A stretch of 64,000 nt of DNA, taken from NCBI GenBank assembly GCA_025449115.1, contig JAHLKC010000017.1, positions 352,977-416,976 of the forward strand. The letters run 5' to 3'. Within the stretch, counting starts at the first letter, position 1. Every line of letters starts with the position of its first letter. The DNA comes from Chytridium lagenaria (Eukaryota > Chytridiomycota > Chytridiomycetes > Chytridiales > Chytridiaceae). This document shows positions 24,051 to 35,015 of this stretch, one piece after another. The position numbers and the translations under genes were made by a program. The notes under the pieces were generated by a model that saw only the letters and a list, made by a program, of their open reading frames with translations, was not told the origin of the DNA and did no database searches.

Positions 24051-24693
24051 TTTTTGTTTGATTTTTGATTATAGTTGTTTTGTTGTTGTTCGTTACAGTA
24101 TGAAATTTGTAAGTGTTTCTGTTTGGATTTTGTTCTCTCTCTTTTTTAGAAGGATGTTGCTTTCCTCTTCTACTGAATAGTTTTTTGATGTGGGTTTTGG
24201 GAGTGGGATATCCTCGTTGTGAGTGACGCCAAAAAGCTATTGGAGAAGGAAGGAGATTTGATCGTTTATTTATCCGCAATAGTTGTTTGATTGCCTACTC
24301 CCATCCTCGTCATCCCTCCTTTGCTTCCCAGTTTTAAATGGGTAGTTATTGTAGACGGAGGTGGACTTATCGAGTCTCACTGTTTTGTTAATTTTTCTTG
24401 CTGGTGCATTGACGAGGTATTGTGTATTTTAAAAATCGTTTGAGCTATAATTATAAATAAATGCTGTGACCACCCTTGATATGTTTGTTACCTTGGCCGT
24501 ATGATTATTTTCTGACTTCTAAACTTCTGAACTCTCTTTATTCAAGTTGGTTTATTTACGTTCTTCTCGAAAAATGTTCACGTATACCCATTCGATGATG
24601 GACTTTAACTCTCCAAATCCAAAGATCACGAAAAATCAACATAAACGCCAATCGTTGAAATCATAAACTATACACATTTTATCTATTTACGAT
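24051..24693. other. Intergenic
   Basis: T-rich sequence after the repeat, then the 3' flank of the N-acetylglutamate synthase gene. No supported gene. Confidence 0.5.
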
Positions 24694-26494
24694 TTACCGA
24701 AACGTCGGTGGGTATATTTGATGCCACATCTCTATAAGTATTCAACATCGAAATCCCTTTCCTCCCGTACCAAAATAGCATCCACTTTCCATCTAAAAGT
24801 TTCATGTTTCCCGAGGACCTGTCAAAGTACCTAAAAAAAAAAACACGCGTTAAAACACCACTCCCAACGAATAAAATAATTCAAAACCTACCACTTATTC
24901 ACGGGATTACTTGCCCGACTCCTCCAAAACAAATCTCTAAACCCTCTCCCTAACTCTGTCCACAAAATATCCGCAACCCCCAGCCCCTGACTCGTAGGAG
25001 CAACCGCAAATTTATCCAAATACGCCGCACCCTTTTCAAAAGTCACAATCGCGGCTCCCTGATAATCGCCCGCGACAATCACCGACGCGAGTTTCCCTTT
25101 CACCCCGTCCCAATACAACGCGTTCAACGGTTTTCCAAAACTGGACTCAAGCAGCGCGCCAAGTTTCACGAGATCGACGTCGTGGAGAGTTGCAAAGCTT
25201 TGGACGTGAAGACCTTGCCGGAGGACCGTGAGAGGCGTATGGGCGGAACGGTTCGTGGTGTTGATGAACGGGAACAGCAGAGTCCCCACTAAACCCATCC
25301 CACATCTCAGCGTCCGTTACAGGTTTATCCGTAATAAGGTTTCTAATCAACGTTGCGCTCCCCTCGGCGGCCGCTACAATCGCCGAAGAAGACGACGGTA
25401 GCTCTTTCATGACAGCCTCGACGGTTCGGAGTTCAAGGAATGAGAGAATGGGTTGCCATGATGCTACGGAAAACCCGTTCAAGTTTTTAATGTCTTCTGT
25501 TGCACGGAGAACTTTAAGAGGGGACTCCAGACGTTTCAGCGAGTTTTGCGCAGAGACCTTCGTATTCGTCAGCAAGGTTTACGAAATTCACGGGGGTATC
25601 ATCTATCGTTAACCCGCCAAATGATTAATCGAAAAAAGTTTGATCGACGCCGCGTCCCCCTTTAACGCGCGCAAGCGCCACCAGACAATCTCTCGGTGGA
25701 AGAGCAATGTTTCGTGTTGTCGATGATCCTGTTGGTGCTAAAACTGGGATTTGGTTTAAAGTGAAAGCCTTGAATACAGGGGACAGATCTTGAGGGTCGC
25801 ACGTGACGGTGTCTTGAATGGTGAAGAGTCCAGTGGGGACCGTCATTGCGCCTCCACCAACGCTGTCAATGACTTCAGCAATTCGAAAGCATTCGCGGAG
25901 GGATGCGGACTTGTGAGATTGGGAGCGGAGGAGGTCTGAGGTTAGGAAGCGGGGTCGTTTTTCGATGGAGTTTATGTGGGAGGTTGGGTGAGTGTTTGGG
26001 CAGGTCGTCTTGGAACGTGTGTTGGGAGTAGGAGAGATGATCGGACATGTTGAAATCAAGAAGAACAATGGGGGAAAGACCGAGGGTTTGGAGTTGGACA
26101 AGGGTGTATGCGAAGGAACGGAGGTGGGGGAGGGAGAGGAAGCCTTGGAGTTTGATGAGACCGATGTGACGGTTGGTTAGCGGAAGGGAGGAAGCGGTTT
26201 CGTCTTGACCTTTCCAGAAACGGTTAAGAAAGTGTTTGGCCTCACGAGGAGAGGGCATGGCGCTGAGGACCCGGAAGACAAGATCCTGGGGAAATGAAAG
26301 TGAGGTTGAGGTTGATGATGATGTGGGCTTACGGTGTCCAGCTTCCGCCGTGCGGTCATGCCTTGACTTCTGTGTAGTAAAAGGCGGCAGCTTAGAGATG
26401 GGTACGTCGATGATGGAGAGAGGAGAGGGATGTGAAAAGCAGTCATGGTTGGATGCCGTGAGGCCATCATAGACGGGCAGCCCTTGATCAGCAT
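24694..26494 (-). CDS. ARG2: Mitochondrial N-acetylglutamate synthase
   Basis: First enzyme of arginine synthesis: acetyl-CoA plus glutamate gives N-acetylglutamate in the mitochondrial matrix. The ATG at 26494 or a nearby in-frame ATG opens a Ser/Arg/Leu-rich presequence. After a phase-0 intron, exon 2 has DLVFRVLSAMPSPREAKHFL, then HIGLIKLQGFLSLP and PIVLLDF (kinase-like N-domain). The C-terminal GNAT domain is clear: YLDKFAVAPTSQGLGVADIL, FWRSRASNPVNKWYF and KWMLFWYGRKG, ending SNIPPTFR at 24694. Frame changes near 26000 and 25280 look like indels. Length is in the range of yeast Arg2 (about 570 residues). Confidence 0.92.
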
Positions 26495-26704
26495 CGTCAC
26501 CGCATGCAAACAGCAAATTGTGACACGCCAAGATCTTGACACGTTTTTTATGGCGCTCTACAAACCGCTTATTAAATATTCACACCTTCTCCATTTCCAT
26601 TTATTCGTCACTTACAGACGTCATTTACTTGCGATACGCATTATTCTATCCTCGCGTTAATATCGCTTCTAAAAGGCCTCAATATTTATACCCATCACCA
26701 CCCT

Positions 26705-28276
26705 TCATGGCGCCATATGGTCAAACGCCATATCTATCAACTTTTCCAACCTCCCCAAATTCACCCGAACAGAAACCTCGTCCCTCCACTCGACGTCATC
26801 TACACTCTTTTCCGGGTCATCCGATACCATATCCTCCTTCCCACGAATTTGATAATACAGTTTCTTCACATGCGGCCAGTACCCCCAAAACGGCGCCTCC
26901 ATCGACACCGACTCTCCCTTCTTAGTCCCAATCAACCAACTATCCTCCTTCTCCATATAATCTAACACAATGGCATGCGCACCGTCAGGGAGAAACGGTA
27001 AGACCATCGAGATACCACCAGCAGGAGTTATTAAAAGCGTGGTGGAAAGGAGGATACTAAGCTGGGATGCAATGGTGTGGTCTTTGAAATCTATGGTGTC
27101 AAGTTGAATTGTGGGATATTTTTGACGAATGAAAGATTCTACTTCAGCAATGTTGTGGATAGAACGGTGGGATTGGTATTTGGCGTCAGAGTGGAAGTTG
27201 GAGGTTGTTTTGCGGGTGATGACGATACGGTGGGTTTTAGGGATATAATATGGATCCAAATTAAATGAATTGAGAATTCTCGCGCGAAAGGAGAAGAAGA
27301 GCGGCTCCTGACCGTAATTATGCCACGCCATGCGCTGCAGGAATCGACGAACGTTCCCACCCACAAGGAGTTGATCAAAGCAAACATACTTTGCTGGGTT
27401 TTTGGGATTATGGGCTTTTGCAAGGGCTTGAATGTACGCGGAGAAACTGACGGGAGGTGTGGAGCTTATAGCCGGGAAAAAGGCTTCACGAAACTTTATG
27501 GCCAGTTTTCGCTGCGGGAGGTCATCTGGCCAGTGCATTGCTGTGACGTTCTCTGAGAGAACGTTCATACGGATCATGCTGTACCAGATGGAAGCCATCT
27601 CTTCCCATAGCAAGTGCCCCAGGTTATCGTCTTCAGCCCATGTACTCCACAACACATGAAGAGGGCCAACTCTGGTAGTTTCTTTAGGATGAATAAAGAC
27701 AGGACTCTTTTCTTTAACGATTTTCGGCGCAAAGGTATCCCATGGCGTTTGAACAGCAGCAAAGAAGAGTTGTTTGACAGCAACGAATCCATGGTCTTCA
27801 TGGTAAAAGTCCGTCATCTCTCCCAATTTTGATTCAAAAAAGAATAGGTCGAGTAGGTTGTTTTCTCTTGCGTGGAATGTAAACTCCTTGGATTTGACGT
27901 TATGGCAGATATGCTCGAAAACGCACACACGTTCGGGGTAGCCATCCACATCGTTGTCATTTCCTGAGCACCTAAATTTCGAGTATTGCCCGTGACCTGA
28001 TGGTGACGGATCTTCTGGATGTGGGAGACGGACGGATCTTGAGGATATAGGGGAATCAACTTTAAGGGAGAGAAAGTCCTTGCTTTGATCGATGATGGGT
28101 GTATTGGTGATGGTTGCCGCTGCCGTTGCCGTCACTGTGACGGTTTTTATGACGGTTTCTTTTGGTTTGATTACGGGGGATGATGTGCTTTGTATGAGAA
28201 GGAATAAGAGGACAAGAAAGATGACCACGCCTATTGCCATGACGGCAAGGGGCAGGCGCCTCCGATACGAAAGCAT
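26705..28276 (-). CDS. Type II membrane glycosyltransferase, GT61-like
   Basis: A single uninterrupted 523-residue frame from the ATG at 28276. Residues 1-7 are basic and 8-30 form a membrane anchor (LAVMAIGVVIFLVLLFLLIQ), so the protein should face the Golgi or ER lumen. A Thr/Ser-rich stem follows. Catalytic-domain features include ICHNVKSKEF, GHLLWEEMASIW, HRIVITRKTT, SILLSTTLLITPAGGISMVL and PDGAHAIVLDY, which fit the GT61 (EOGT/xylosyltransferase-like) fold with its TP-G and PP/PDGA motifs. Sugar and acceptor cannot be told from sequence. It is one of the few long genes here without introns or frame breaks. Confidence 0.83.
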   Translation of the reverse strand: MLSYRRRLPLAVMAIGVVIFLVLLFLLIQSTSSPVIKPKETVIKTVTVTATAAATITNTPIIDQSKDFLSLKVDSPISSRSVRLPHPEDPSPSGHGQYSKFRCSGNDNDVDGYPERVCVFEHICHNVKSKEFTFHARENNLLDLFFFESKLGEMTDFYHEDHGFVAVKQLFFAAVQTPWDTFAPKIVKEKSPVFIHPKETTRVGPLHVLWSTWAEDDNLGHLLWEEMASIWYSMIRMNVLSENVTAMHWPDDLPQRKLAIKFREAFFPAISSTPPVSFSAYIQALAKAHNPKNPAKYVCFDQLLVGGNVRRFLQRMAWHNYGQEPLFFSFRARILNSFNLDPYYIPKTHRIVITRKTTSNFHSDAKYQSHRSIHNIAEVESFIRQKYPTIQLDTIDFKDHTIASQLSILLSTTLLITPAGGISMVLPFLPDGAHAIVLDYMEKEDSWLIGTKKGESVSMEAPFWGYWPHVKKLYYQIRGKEDMVSDDPEKSVDDVEWRDEVSVRVNLGRLEKLIDMAFDHMAP

Positions 28277-29754
28277 TTGGGGTATGCAACCAAAATTTGT
28301 TGATCCGAAAGCATAGGAATTGCGTCGAATTGCCTAAAAAATGCGTCGAGTTTTACCCTCATTATTTCAATCCGTTACTGGACGGAGGTGAATGACGGAT
28401 CCTTTCTTAGTCTCTTTGATGTCGCGTGAGTTTGGATCTTTTAGTCCCTTTTTGTCCACTCGCTCAAGTCTCCAAATAAATGTATTCTGTCTATATATTT
28501 TTTGTAGCAGAGGCATATCATCAAGTGAAAAACGAAAAGACTTGAAGAGCCTAACTCTTAATCTGAGCAAGATCAACACCGTTCTTCCCGTTGTGGACGC
28601 CTCAATCACAAATTAATAATGACAAAAATTCTTACATGTCCCTTCATAGTCCTTCTTTGCTTCATCCCCATCCCCCTTCATTTGACTCACCAGTGTGTAC
28701 GCCGTGCCAACACCACCGCATGAAAGATGCTCAAATCCCTTTCACGTGTCTTCCCTATGCTTTGTTCAGGCCCTTTTAGATCACACCTCTTGATGACACC
28801 CAGCGGAACTATTTACGGAACAGTCACTTCAACTCTACTTGATGAAGCGTCCATGCCACTAAGGAAATCTCTCTTATTTCAGCCCCACCGTAAAACTTGC
28901 TCGAGCGCTCGGTATTGTCCGCATTGACTGCTCAATCTTGCCCTTCTCTATCCGCATATCGCGGGGAAGCTTGAAGGCAATGTTAAATCAAGCCTCCAAA
29001 TCTCTTTCGCGTAACTAGACGACGTTAAAGATTCCATAACTCAATTGCGGCGATAATACTGGCTGCCAGTCGACGCCTTCAGTTCAATATTTCATTCAAA
29101 AAAACTCCGCAGCATTCGGATACTTGCTATCTCTGTGCCCTAGCCAAGTAACTCGGACGTTGACAAGCCTGCGAGTATAAATAAACGCCCCGAAAGCTTC
29201 CTTGCTACTGTCTCCGTGCTTCTGTTAAGGTATGTGTTCTTTTCTAGTGTTTTCACTTCTGTAAATTATGAGAAAGCGACGGCGAAATATATATACCAGT
29301 GGATTCATCAGGAGTCCCAAAGCGATGATTTTCGGTTAAGGATGACATCCGTGCAGCTGTCATGATGTTTCATCGAAAAGGGTGATGACTCTTACTTTCA
29401 GATGCTTAGATTTGGCCGGAATGAGGTTATAAGTACGTTAAAGTTTAAAGGGAAGGATGAATGAGCAAGTAGATCGATAAGGCGTTTGCATAAATCGAGG
29501 ATATTGACAAAGAAATGGTTTTGTTACCCTTTTACCTTTTTCTACCCCGTTTTATCAACTTCTTTTCTACTTTCTTTTCGTTCCTCCTCTCACGTCAATG
29601 GTATTGTATGATGATGGTGAAGGCAGAAGGTTCGACTTTAAAGATACATTATGGAAGTTTAAAAAAGATCGTCGATTTCGGTGCTGTGCTAGTTCTATGC
29701 TTCTTTCCTCGTAGTCCATCATCCTCCTCCTTTTCTTCTTAGCCCTCCATGCGC
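28277..29754. other. Gene-poor interval
   Basis: About 1.5 kb without a gene I can support. Small open frames (such as 28367-28609 minus, 80 codons) have no recognised motif. A TATAAATA at about 29177 lies upstream of a pyrimidine-rich stretch and could be a promoter for an unseen transcript; this is speculative. Confidence 0.4.
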
Positions 29755-30289
29755 ATCATGCATCATCTTTTGAATGCGACACGAGTGCTGCATTTCTGTT
29801 TTTTCTCTTCGTCATGCTGGGACTATGAGCAAATTCTTTACATTTTTCCTCGTCGACTTCCTCCTCTCAACCCCGCCCTGTCGCCTCACTCATTTAAAAA
29901 GTTTGTTACACATTTTCAGACCATCTCACTCCCTCCAACCTCCGTCAGCTTAGCAAAAGCTGTTCAAGCCCATTGGCTAAAAGCAAACCCACAACTCTCT
30001 TCTTCTCTCCCATCCCAGGTCATATCTTTTCATTTTCCGGGATTATCGGTTGTCCCAAAGGGCGTACGAGCGCTCACGAGTAAGTCCTTATATTCAAAGA
30101 CTTATTTAACGAATTCCCACAGCTTCGATCGCTGGATTTTTATGGGATTTTTATGGGATTTTATTTATTGGAGGTATAAAAGGTCCTGCCTGAGTAAAGG
30201 GTAATACTCAGACAGGAGGGGGTTATTGGGATCCCATCGAATGCACAGTTGAAAGCTTCGACTGTACATTCGGTGGGACCCCAATAACC
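29755..30289 (+). repeat. Hairpin-ended repeat, copy B (right end only)
   Basis: Matches the last 500 or so bases of copy A. It includes the stretch beginning TTTGTTACACATTTTCAG, the TATAAAA box, a 12-bp stem-loop (CCTGCCTGAGTA at 30185 with TACTCAGACAGG, one mismatch) and the 69-nt hairpin (30221-30289). The left 1.6 kb are missing. Its sequence is closer to copy D than to copy A in the 12-bp arm. Confidence 0.85.
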
Positions 30290-30339
30290 TTTTTTTTGTT
30301 TAGTTCATGGTCCTTTTTTGTTTTTTAACGGCCATAAGC

Positions 30340-30798
30340 GACGTCTATTCTTCACTCACTGAATTGACGTAGCCGTGCCACGCCATCATTCCTCTTGATG
30401 CGACGTAGCCGTTACACGCCATCGTTTCTTTTGATGCGACATGACCGTTTCACCTTCTTTTTACCTCCTTCCCACCCTCTCGATATGGACAACCCCTCAA
30501 CCGCTATGCTTGAAACCGGACAAATCTGCCACCTTCTGGATTTCGCCTCACTGGCCGCTCCTCCTCCTGCTTCGTTCAACCCTCAAGTTTATTCACTCTG
30601 CATCGTACACATCTCACTCCCTTCAGCCTTCGTTAGCTTTACAAAACTGTTCAAGCCCATTGGCTACGGCAAACCCACAAGTCTTTGTTTCTATCTAGTA
30701 AGGGTAAATGCTCAGGCAGGAAAAGGTTATTGGGGCCTCGGTCCTAGTGTAGAGTCGAGCGCCTTTTCGGATTGGGGACATTAACGACCTCAATAACC
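30340..30798 (+). repeat. Hairpin-ended repeat, copy C (diverged)
   Basis: Diverged copy directly after copy B. It shares the GATGCGACAT-type units, the GATATGGACAAC stretch, TTCAAGCCCATTGGCTA and the end structure. The right arm CTCAGGCAGG (30711-30720) is kept, and the outer long-hairpin arms GGTTATTGGGG (30725) and CCTCAATAACC (30788-30798) still pair while the inner stem has decayed. Confidence 0.75.
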
Positions 30799-31423
30799 TT
30801 TTGTCTTTTTTGCACAGAAATTCCTCTCTTTCTATTAACAATGGGGTTTGTTTTGTTGATTTAACAAGTTTTAGAATAAAAAGGTGGTTTTTTCCCTTGT
30901 TAATTTAATAAGTTTTTGGTAGTTGTTTTTTATTTTGAAGTCCAGGTATCATCTCCTGCACTGCGAGAAATCTCTCCCGTGAATCTTGAGGGTTTGTTAT
31001 TTGGAATTAGAGCTTTAGGCTTGAGAGATGGTAGGAGCTTTCGTAAAGATGGGATGAGTGCGTGCACAATTCACATCAACGGAGCTGTACGATAAATGAA
31101 CCTTTTGCGTGTCCTTTCGATGTATCCTTTGATTATATTACAGGAAACTTCGTGATTATAGTCTATTTTTTGTTTCGTGACGGTGAATTGATTTGTCGAG
31201 CCATACAAAAATGCTGAAGAAAAAAGAAAATCTGGTATTGTATAAAAGAAAAAATATAGTATTGTATAAATAAGTTGTTGTTAATAATATGAATATAAGG
31301 AGAAATAAAGACTCAAACAGAGGATGGTCCAATATCTGTAGAGGTTGTGTAAGTGTAAGCCGAGTTACATTGAGGTTTATTAGTAGTTGGGTATGCGTCG
31401 CGGGTTCTAATTAAATTCTCAAT
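30799..31423. other. Intergenic
   Basis: AT-rich, with no supported gene. Right part is the 3' flank of FAD1. Confidence 0.5.
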
Positions 31424-32329
31424 CTATTTCTTCACTCTTCCGTCCCTTTCTGTTGATCCATCCTTCAACAAGTAAGCAGGGTCGTATCCGTGTGGTGATT
31501 TGTCGTTCTTTAGTGCTGGATTTGGAAGAGTATTCTGAATCCCTCCAAGCGACGTGTATCTATTTAAAACATTAGATGATACCGATGCCGAAAATTTACC
31601 CTCTATCGTATAAACTGCAATACGGATGATTTGTCGCAAGAAGATAATTCCAAACGTCGGGGTAGTCCCAGTCCAGTATAGGATGAACTCGCATTACTGA
31701 TGGCCAACCATTGTCGGTTTCGGTAAAGCTTGAAAGATGTGCTATGTTCAAGAAAGTTAAAATCAATACTGTGTAGACCATTAGGCAAGTATCAACTTAC
31801 ATGAATACGGATCTGTTCTTCTTGTTCCGATTAATATGGCTTTGATATCAGGGTTCTGGTCGAGAAATATTTGAAGACCATCTTTCATTCCCGCCTCAAT
31901 TCGTGTTAACTTAAGACCATAGCTTGAAACCGGTCAGCGTTGATCTCCAGATCCTGGCATTTCAACCATATAGTACCTTTCAACCTGGTCTTTCACAAAC
32001 GCCTCGACTTCCGGAAATGCATCCTGGCATGCAATATACATTGCAGGCATTTCCAAAGACTTCTTGATCGGCTTCCCGTTCTGATCCTTAGGTCCAAACT
32101 CTTGAACGTATCTTGCAAGCATATGAAGCAAAACAGTACAGTCTTTCCCCCCGTTGAAGCTAACCGCTGTTCCTTTCCACCTGTTTCACAACATCCGGGT
32201 CAACACAACACCAGAAGAATGATCAGTCACTTACCCATATTGACCTATCGCCTCCCGGATGACACCCATAGCATGTTCAATCCTCTCGTCAAGGCCTTTT
32301 GCGATCGAGCCATTCGGTTGTGAAGCCAT
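31424..32329 (-). CDS. FAD1: FAD synthase (FMN adenylyltransferase)
   Basis: Makes FAD from FMN and ATP. The ATG at 32329 gives [20 protein letters not shown]. After an intron comes [19 protein letters not shown], the PP-loop of the PAPS-reductase-like fold. [32 protein letters not shown] (the RTDP region), [20 protein letters not shown] and [18 protein letters not shown] follow, all diagnostic of Fad1/FLAD1. It ends [10 protein letters not shown] at 31424. There is no molybdopterin-binding N-terminal domain, as in other fungi. One frame break near 31935 is probably an indel. Only 49 bp separate its start from the divergent AAA gene. Confidence 0.93.
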
Positions 32330-32378
32330 GTGCCAATGTTTTAAAGAAAATGAAGTAACAATTTAAAACAATTAAGCC

Positions 32379-35006
32379 ATGAGAGCAAGACTTCGAACTT
32401 TTCGAAGGGAAAAACGATCTATTGATGCGTGGAATGCAGCGAGCATATCGGCGAAGACCGCAGGATTGCTTGGTCTTCCTGCGGGCGTCATTGGGATAGT
32501 TCGATGTGATATTGGGGAGGAGGAGGAAAGGAAGGTTGTGTTGGCGGTGCATGTGTCCGATTTAGCGCATGCGGCGGATGAGCAAGTTGCGCTGGAGAAT
32601 AAGCTGGCCAAGGGTTCACGGGACGCTCAAGTTCTGCAGTTGCTACAGATGATTTGGAAGGGCAAATGACGTTCAGCATATGGATCACGCGTGCATTGGC
32701 GCTAAGCTTAAAGTTGAGCGATGTGAAAGCTGAAGGGGACAAACGAATCTTAGCCTGGACCTGACATTTCCCTCACCATCGTTGCAAGAACCTCTATGCC
32801 TGTATTCAGATGTCTTCGAGTACGGTTTATCAGAAAGGAAGACGGTGTTCGCCATGATAGTGTTCTACCAGAAGTCTTTCTCAATGAAGCCTTTGGGGAC
32901 TCCTATAACAAACGGCCAGAGGCTGTTGGTGAATACTCTGATTTAAGAAGTGTGGTTTGCGAGTTTGAGTCAATGGAAACCATCAAAATGGCTTGGTCGG
33001 GAAAAAGACGCGCTTTATCGTCGTCCCGTTTGATGAATACCCCATTGCTCACCATTCCTACCTCCATCTTTGGAGAAGCCGGGAAAAGGTGAATTCTCCG
33101 CTTGTTAGCATTAATATCGTAGAGCAGAAAGTGTTTTTCACTTGTTCCTTTCAGAGACGGGAAGAAAAAACTCGATAATCAGACCGCAAAGCTTGATGTG
33201 GTTGGTCCTCGTGGGTCAGGTATGTTTGCCACATAACGTAAATCTTACAGGCTTAAGGTAAAACTGCATTGATAGAGACATTGTCACGACAGTTTGGAAT
33301 ATCGGTAACTGTAATAACTAGATACTATACCTAACATTTTAGCCATTTGTTGTCACCGATCTAGATTGCCGGCGTGTCATTGAGACCGCTCATCCATCCA
33401 CACTCTTAAGGCGCTCGAAAAATATTTAGCGCTACCTACCCTCTCAGTAAGTGCACCGACGTCTTTGTGTTATACTCACCGTTTCGTCAAAGTCGTTTTT
33501 GATCATTTGGAAAAAATCTTTCCAGTAAAATCTACTGCAGACTCAAACGGTTACTATGGTGGTTTTCTATCGCGCACTCGGCTGATAGATACCGTTCGTA
33601 AAATTTACCCGGAAAAACGTATTTAACACTCGGTCTCACTTGTGACCCTAATGAGTTTGTCTAAAGCTCATTTCGAGTCACTTTGAGGTATCATCGAAAT
33701 TCTGTTATGGTTATCATTCGCTAGGAAATTCTTGAGCTATCATCTCCCAGCTTCAATGGCCGTTTGCAATTACTCCAGATTCTTCTACCAACGAGAAGCT
33801 TCATTCGGATTGGATCTGTCGCATGTTTCCCGAATGTCGCAGAATTTTAGCTTGGCACATCTTTTTGCGTTAGCTCAACTGCGATGGAGAAGGCGTTTCT
33901 TAGAACTGAGCGCGAAAGGACCAGTGAAGCAACGGACGATATTCTATAAATAGCAATGATATGAACCGCGCTGGGCAAATTCGAGCGCAAATCCTGGAAG
34001 TCAGTACGAGCATTCATCGCTTTCAACTGTTTCATGGCGGAGGTTGGAGGTTTGACAGCTGCGAAGGTCAGTTACATAGTTTTATATTTATTTTCTAAGC
34101 CTCCTTCGTTAAGAGTCTGATTTTGGAATGTTTGGATGGCCGTCGATATACGCGACAACATTAAAATTGATGGAAATCACTCTTCCGAAGGAATTCTCCT
34201 GTGGGTTATATGTCTCGCCATGGGTTCTTATAGATATAAGGTATGGACAGTCGGGACAGGGAAAACATTACTTGCGAGAGCAGTTGCTGGACATGCTGGC
34301 ATCAACTTATCGTGGCAGCTATTCCCGATATTATAAGAGGCGAGGTACAAATGAGATTATTTCGATTATATATTGATTATTAGATCGGAGAGTCGGAAAA
34401 GGCGATCGCACGTCTGTTTGAGTCAGACGCGATCAAGCCCTGCAGTAATTTTCTTTGATCAAATTGATGCCATATTCAGCAACAACGAAGGCTCTGATAA
34501 CTTTCACACTAAGGTCTATAAATTACACCATTTTTTCTGACATAAGTTAGATTTTTAGCCAACTGTTGCAAGAATTGATAGCATTGAAATGCGATTCTCG
34601 TATTTTAGTGCTTGCGGCAACAAATGATGCAGATTCGCTTAATCCGGCTCTACTAAGCCAGTTTGCGCATTTAGAATAATTATTTTTAACTTGGTTATAG
34701 GCAGAATTGATAGATTAATTGAACTTTTCCACCGTCGTTGATGGAACGGCATGATATTATAAGATATACGCAAAAGGGGTATCAGTTTGTGACCAAGGAG
34801 TTTTTAAAAGGCTCGCACAAAGTACAGAAGGGTTCACTGGTGCGGATATCCGAGAACTCTTTAGAAGAGCATCGAAATCAGCGCAGAAAGATTCGAGAAC
34901 AGAGGTGATTAGATTTTTTGGGGGTTTAAGCCTAATTTTTGGACAGGTCAAAGAGAGTGATTTAGAACAGGCTGTGGCAGAAATTAAGGCGAATTTAAAG
35001 ACGTGA
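32379..35006 (+). CDS. AAA+ ATPase of the Cdc48/Afg2/Pex class, heavily interrupted
   Basis: Two ATPase modules are visible but broken by many frame changes. The ATG at 32379 opens an N-domain-like part (KTAGLLGLPAGVIGIVRCD). The first P-loop is DVVGPRGSGKTALIETLSRQ near 33200. The second module reads GTGKTLLARAVAGHAGIN (34257-34310), IGESEKAIARLFES, AVIFFDQIDAIFSNNEG (Walker B with Asp-Gln replacing Asp-Glu), ILVLAATNDADSLNPALLSQ, then FTGADIRELFRRASKSA and a C-terminal helix ending AEIKANLKT at 35006. The glycines before GTGK are not intact. It could be an SPATA5L1/Afg2 or PEX1-type protein, or a pseudogene; I cannot decide. Confidence 0.66.
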
Positions 35007-35015
35007 AAGGTGTGA

